Origin: Bigelowiella natans CCMP2755
Taxonomy: Eukaryota; Cercozoa; Chlorarachniophyceae
DNA length: 64,000 bases
Reading direction: 5' to 3'
NCBI GenBank assembly: GCA_000320545.1
Contig: ADNK01000501.1
Coordinates: 62,001 to 126,000, forward strand
Under the pieces are notes generated by a model. It ran no database searches and was not told the origin of the DNA. It worked only from the letters and a program-made list of their open reading frames with translations. The translations under genes and the position numbers were made by a program. Positions 61,876 through 64,000 of the stretch are shown here, one piece after another; the first letter of the stretch is position 1; the number at the start of each line of letters is the position of its first letter.

Positions 61876-62339
61876 TTATTGTTTCGGTTCATCATCATCG
61901 TCATCATCAGTCATGTAGTAAGTTCCGACTATGCTGCCTTCCTTGAGGTAGAATCGAGCGTCGGTCGTTCCGTCCTGCGTCATGTTGATATAAGAATGAA
62001 ATAATATATAGAAAGAGAGGAGTGCGAGGGGTGAGAGGAGGAGGGAGATGATAACTCTTTAGTTCTCTTCTTTCATTCTTTTGGTTTGCTAGGCTGGCCT
62101 CCATCATTGCACGCACGCTCAACCACCTCTTCGTCATCGACCCATTTCGTTCCCCATTGGTGAGACCTGGGAGAAGATGCATAGCCTTGTATCAAGGGGC
62201 AGAGAGAAGGAGAGGGAGGGGGAGAAAGAGAGGGAGAAAGAGGAAACAACTACCCCAATGAGAACTCAGTCGGACCATTGTCTTCAGTTGCATTTACCTG
62301 ATCATAATTAATGAAAATATATTTAACAACGACGACGAC

Positions 62340-62376
<37 letters not shown>

Positions 62377-63946
62377 TGCCTACTAAACAAGTTGATGACT
62401 GATCCACTTCGACTACCAGCATAACGAATTGGTTGATAGCGTATGGAGGCAGGTGCACGCCCTAATGATGTTAAAAGCAGTCATCATAAACGGTGAGAAG
62501 ATGGAAGTGGGAAGATTATACAATTCATGCATGTTTTTGGGAAAAGTACTTAGCCGAGGTGAAGAAGATGGTTACAAAACAAAGTTTGAGATCCCATGCG
62601 CATAAAATGTTGTTGGCCCTTATTCTTATTCTGTGCTACTACGAGTAATACTGCTGACACATGCATGCCCATAAAATCGCCAGCGGCGGACAAACAAATC
62701 TGCGACAGCAGCACCTTCGTCTTATTGTGCACATCTCGCATTTGGAAGAAATCATCATTGGGAAAAAGAAGGCCTTTGCGGGAGTAGTGAGAAGGGGGAA
62801 AAGGGGTCAATGTGAGGACCAACGACGTGTCCGGAGATGGAGGGGATAAGTAGACCGACGCCAACAATAACATTGTACCTGTGTCCCTGTGCCAATGTTG
62901 AGGCTCATTACTTGCTCCCTCGTGGAGAGGGAGGGCCTTATATATATATATATATATATATATTAAATATATTTATATAGGAGGAGGAGGAGGCGGAGGA
63001 GGACGAGAGAGACCAACAAGCAGCGAAGGTAAGTACAATATAAACGCATGTTGGAACTACTCAACACTCAACACTCAACAAGCGAGAGCTTGCTTTTATT
63101 ATTTTTTAATGGAGAAATTGCAATGGCTGCAAGGGCAATACGATGACAAAAAATCAGCAACCCTCCCTCCCTCCCTCTATTACTCTTTCATCTCAGTCTC
63201 CATCGAGATAATACCGAAGAGAATACCTGGATTGCATGGATCGATTTGAGTTCTAATCGTTCCCCCAATATCCTTGCGTCAGAACAATGATTACACAACA
63301 TCGATTCAATGATGATTAGAATGATGAACGGCATATGATGATAATATGGGGTGTGTGACAGTGGTAGTCGCATAACACGCGCAATATCGACACCTCCTTA
63401 CAATTTAATCTGCACGCCATGTGGTAAAGTAGTGCATGGTTATGACTCTGTCTGTCATGTCACATTTCATTTCTAAGTGGCACTTGCTGCTGCTACCGTG
63501 AGAGTATGGGAAATGCAAAAGCGTTGGCAAGAAACTCGGGGTCCCCAAACCCCCCGACAGGGTGTAGCTATGTATATGCAGGGGAGCAGTGAAGAGGAGT
63601 GAGTCTGAGTCTATTGGCTCAATTCTTGGTTTAAAAACGTACGTTTCATGCAATTGGCTCATCTGTGGAAATTTTCCGGGAAAGCATCATGATTGAATTA
63701 GTTACCCGCATGTCGATCCTACCATCGTTGCGCTCTCTAAACACATGTCCTTGTTATGCAAAATAGAAGGAAGGAACACACACAGAGAGGGGGGGAGATG
63801 ATTATTGGTGCGAGCAAGCCAAGGCAACATGCGTCGACGTTGCATATTGATAAGTGAGAGAACACACCTTGAGTGAAAAACAACTCCTCCTGAATACCGG
63901 AAACATTCTCTTCCCAGAGATTTATCGGAGATCCGTGCGATATCAT
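61876..63946 (-). CDS. Unrecognised minus-strand gene, 3' end in window, 5' end at or beyond the right edge
   Basis: Supported exons: 61974-61876 (DGTTDARFYLKEGSIVGTYY, then an Asp run and EPKQ stop), 62166-62127 (SHQWGTKWVDDEE, joining in phase), 63272-63227 (DIGGTIRTQIDPCNPG). Likely further exons are near 63706-63676 (ERNDGRIDMR), near 63470-63415 (MTDRVITMHYFTTWRAD) and near 63946-63868 (SHGSPINLWEENVSGIQEEL). The pieces read like alternating beta strands with many charged residues and an acidic C-terminus. I do not recognise the family. Several junctions between 63.7 and 62.2 kb are unresolved, and the true start may lie beyond base 64000. Confidence 0.5.
62342..62374. repeat. (AT)n microsatellite
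   Basis: About 16 AT units in an intron of the minus-strand gene at the right edge. Confidence 0.85.
62939..62963. repeat. (AT)n microsatellite
   Basis: AT run of about 12 units, followed by GGA-rich DNA, in an intron of the minus-strand gene at the right edge. Confidence 0.85.
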
Positions 63947-64000
63947 TGAACGTTCTAAGATTCCCCGTACACGACTACGACTGTGATTGTGTGTAATAAG

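Overview
This window is nuclear DNA from an intron-rich eukaryote, probably a protist or alga. Genes are built of many short exons joined at GT-AG borders. Introns are packed with simple repeats (ATG/CAT, CTA, AC, AG, AT runs). Protein families present are the anaphase-promoting complex scaffold APC1, an animal/archaeal-type ADP-dependent glucokinase, a voltage-gated K+ channel with C-terminal ankyrin repeats, an importin, and a Cid1-type nucleotidyltransferase. I do not assign a lineage. I traced exons by hand, requiring reading phase to carry across each junction; unresolved junctions are stated.

Layout, left to right. 1-2.4 kb: no recognised gene. 5494 to ~2738 (-): membrane-anchored protein with two retropepsin-like halves. 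5992-7935 (+): basic protein of unknown family, six exons. 8072-10702 (+): intronless nucleotidyltransferase with a KH domain. 10.8-12.3 kb: gene-free spacer. 17706-12495 (-): ADP-dependent glucokinase. 17829-18158 (+) and 18473-19334 (+): two small genes, the second with a mitochondrial-type leader. 22327-20228 (-): secreted protein of unknown family. 22550-22729 (+): 59-residue signal-peptide protein. 29603-23656 (-): S1-S6 K+ channel with a cyclic-nucleotide-binding fold and ankyrin repeats. ~29820-31411 (+): SAP-like helical protein. 44401-32287 (-): APC1. ~46146-59892 (+): importin-11-like karyopherin, 5' end unresolved. ~61.1-60.525 kb (-): C-terminal exons of an unrecognised gene. 63.95-61.876 kb (-): another unrecognised gene that may run off the right edge.

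Gene order shows a pattern. Starts lie head-to-head across short gaps (about 122-500 bp) at 5.5/6.0, 17.7/17.8, 22.3/22.55, 29.6/29.8 and 44.4/44.6 kb, suggesting shared promoters. Gene 3' ends instead face longer spacers of 0.5-1.3 kb (10.8-12.0, 19.5-20.2, 22.8-23.6, 31.5-32.3, 59.9-60.5 kb). These spacers share a distinct vocabulary rich in short palindromes (CTAG, TGCA, GCATGC, ATCTAGA) and mostly lack the long intronic microsatellites.

The most striking observation is the K+ channel. The predicted selectivity filter reads TVGYRD where TVGYGD is expected, and the phosphate-binding cassette of its cyclic-nucleotide fold lacks the usual Glu and Arg. The glucokinase also departs from its family at its catalytic motif (GLHD for GLGD). 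No mobile element, rRNA, tRNA or CRISPR array was found.
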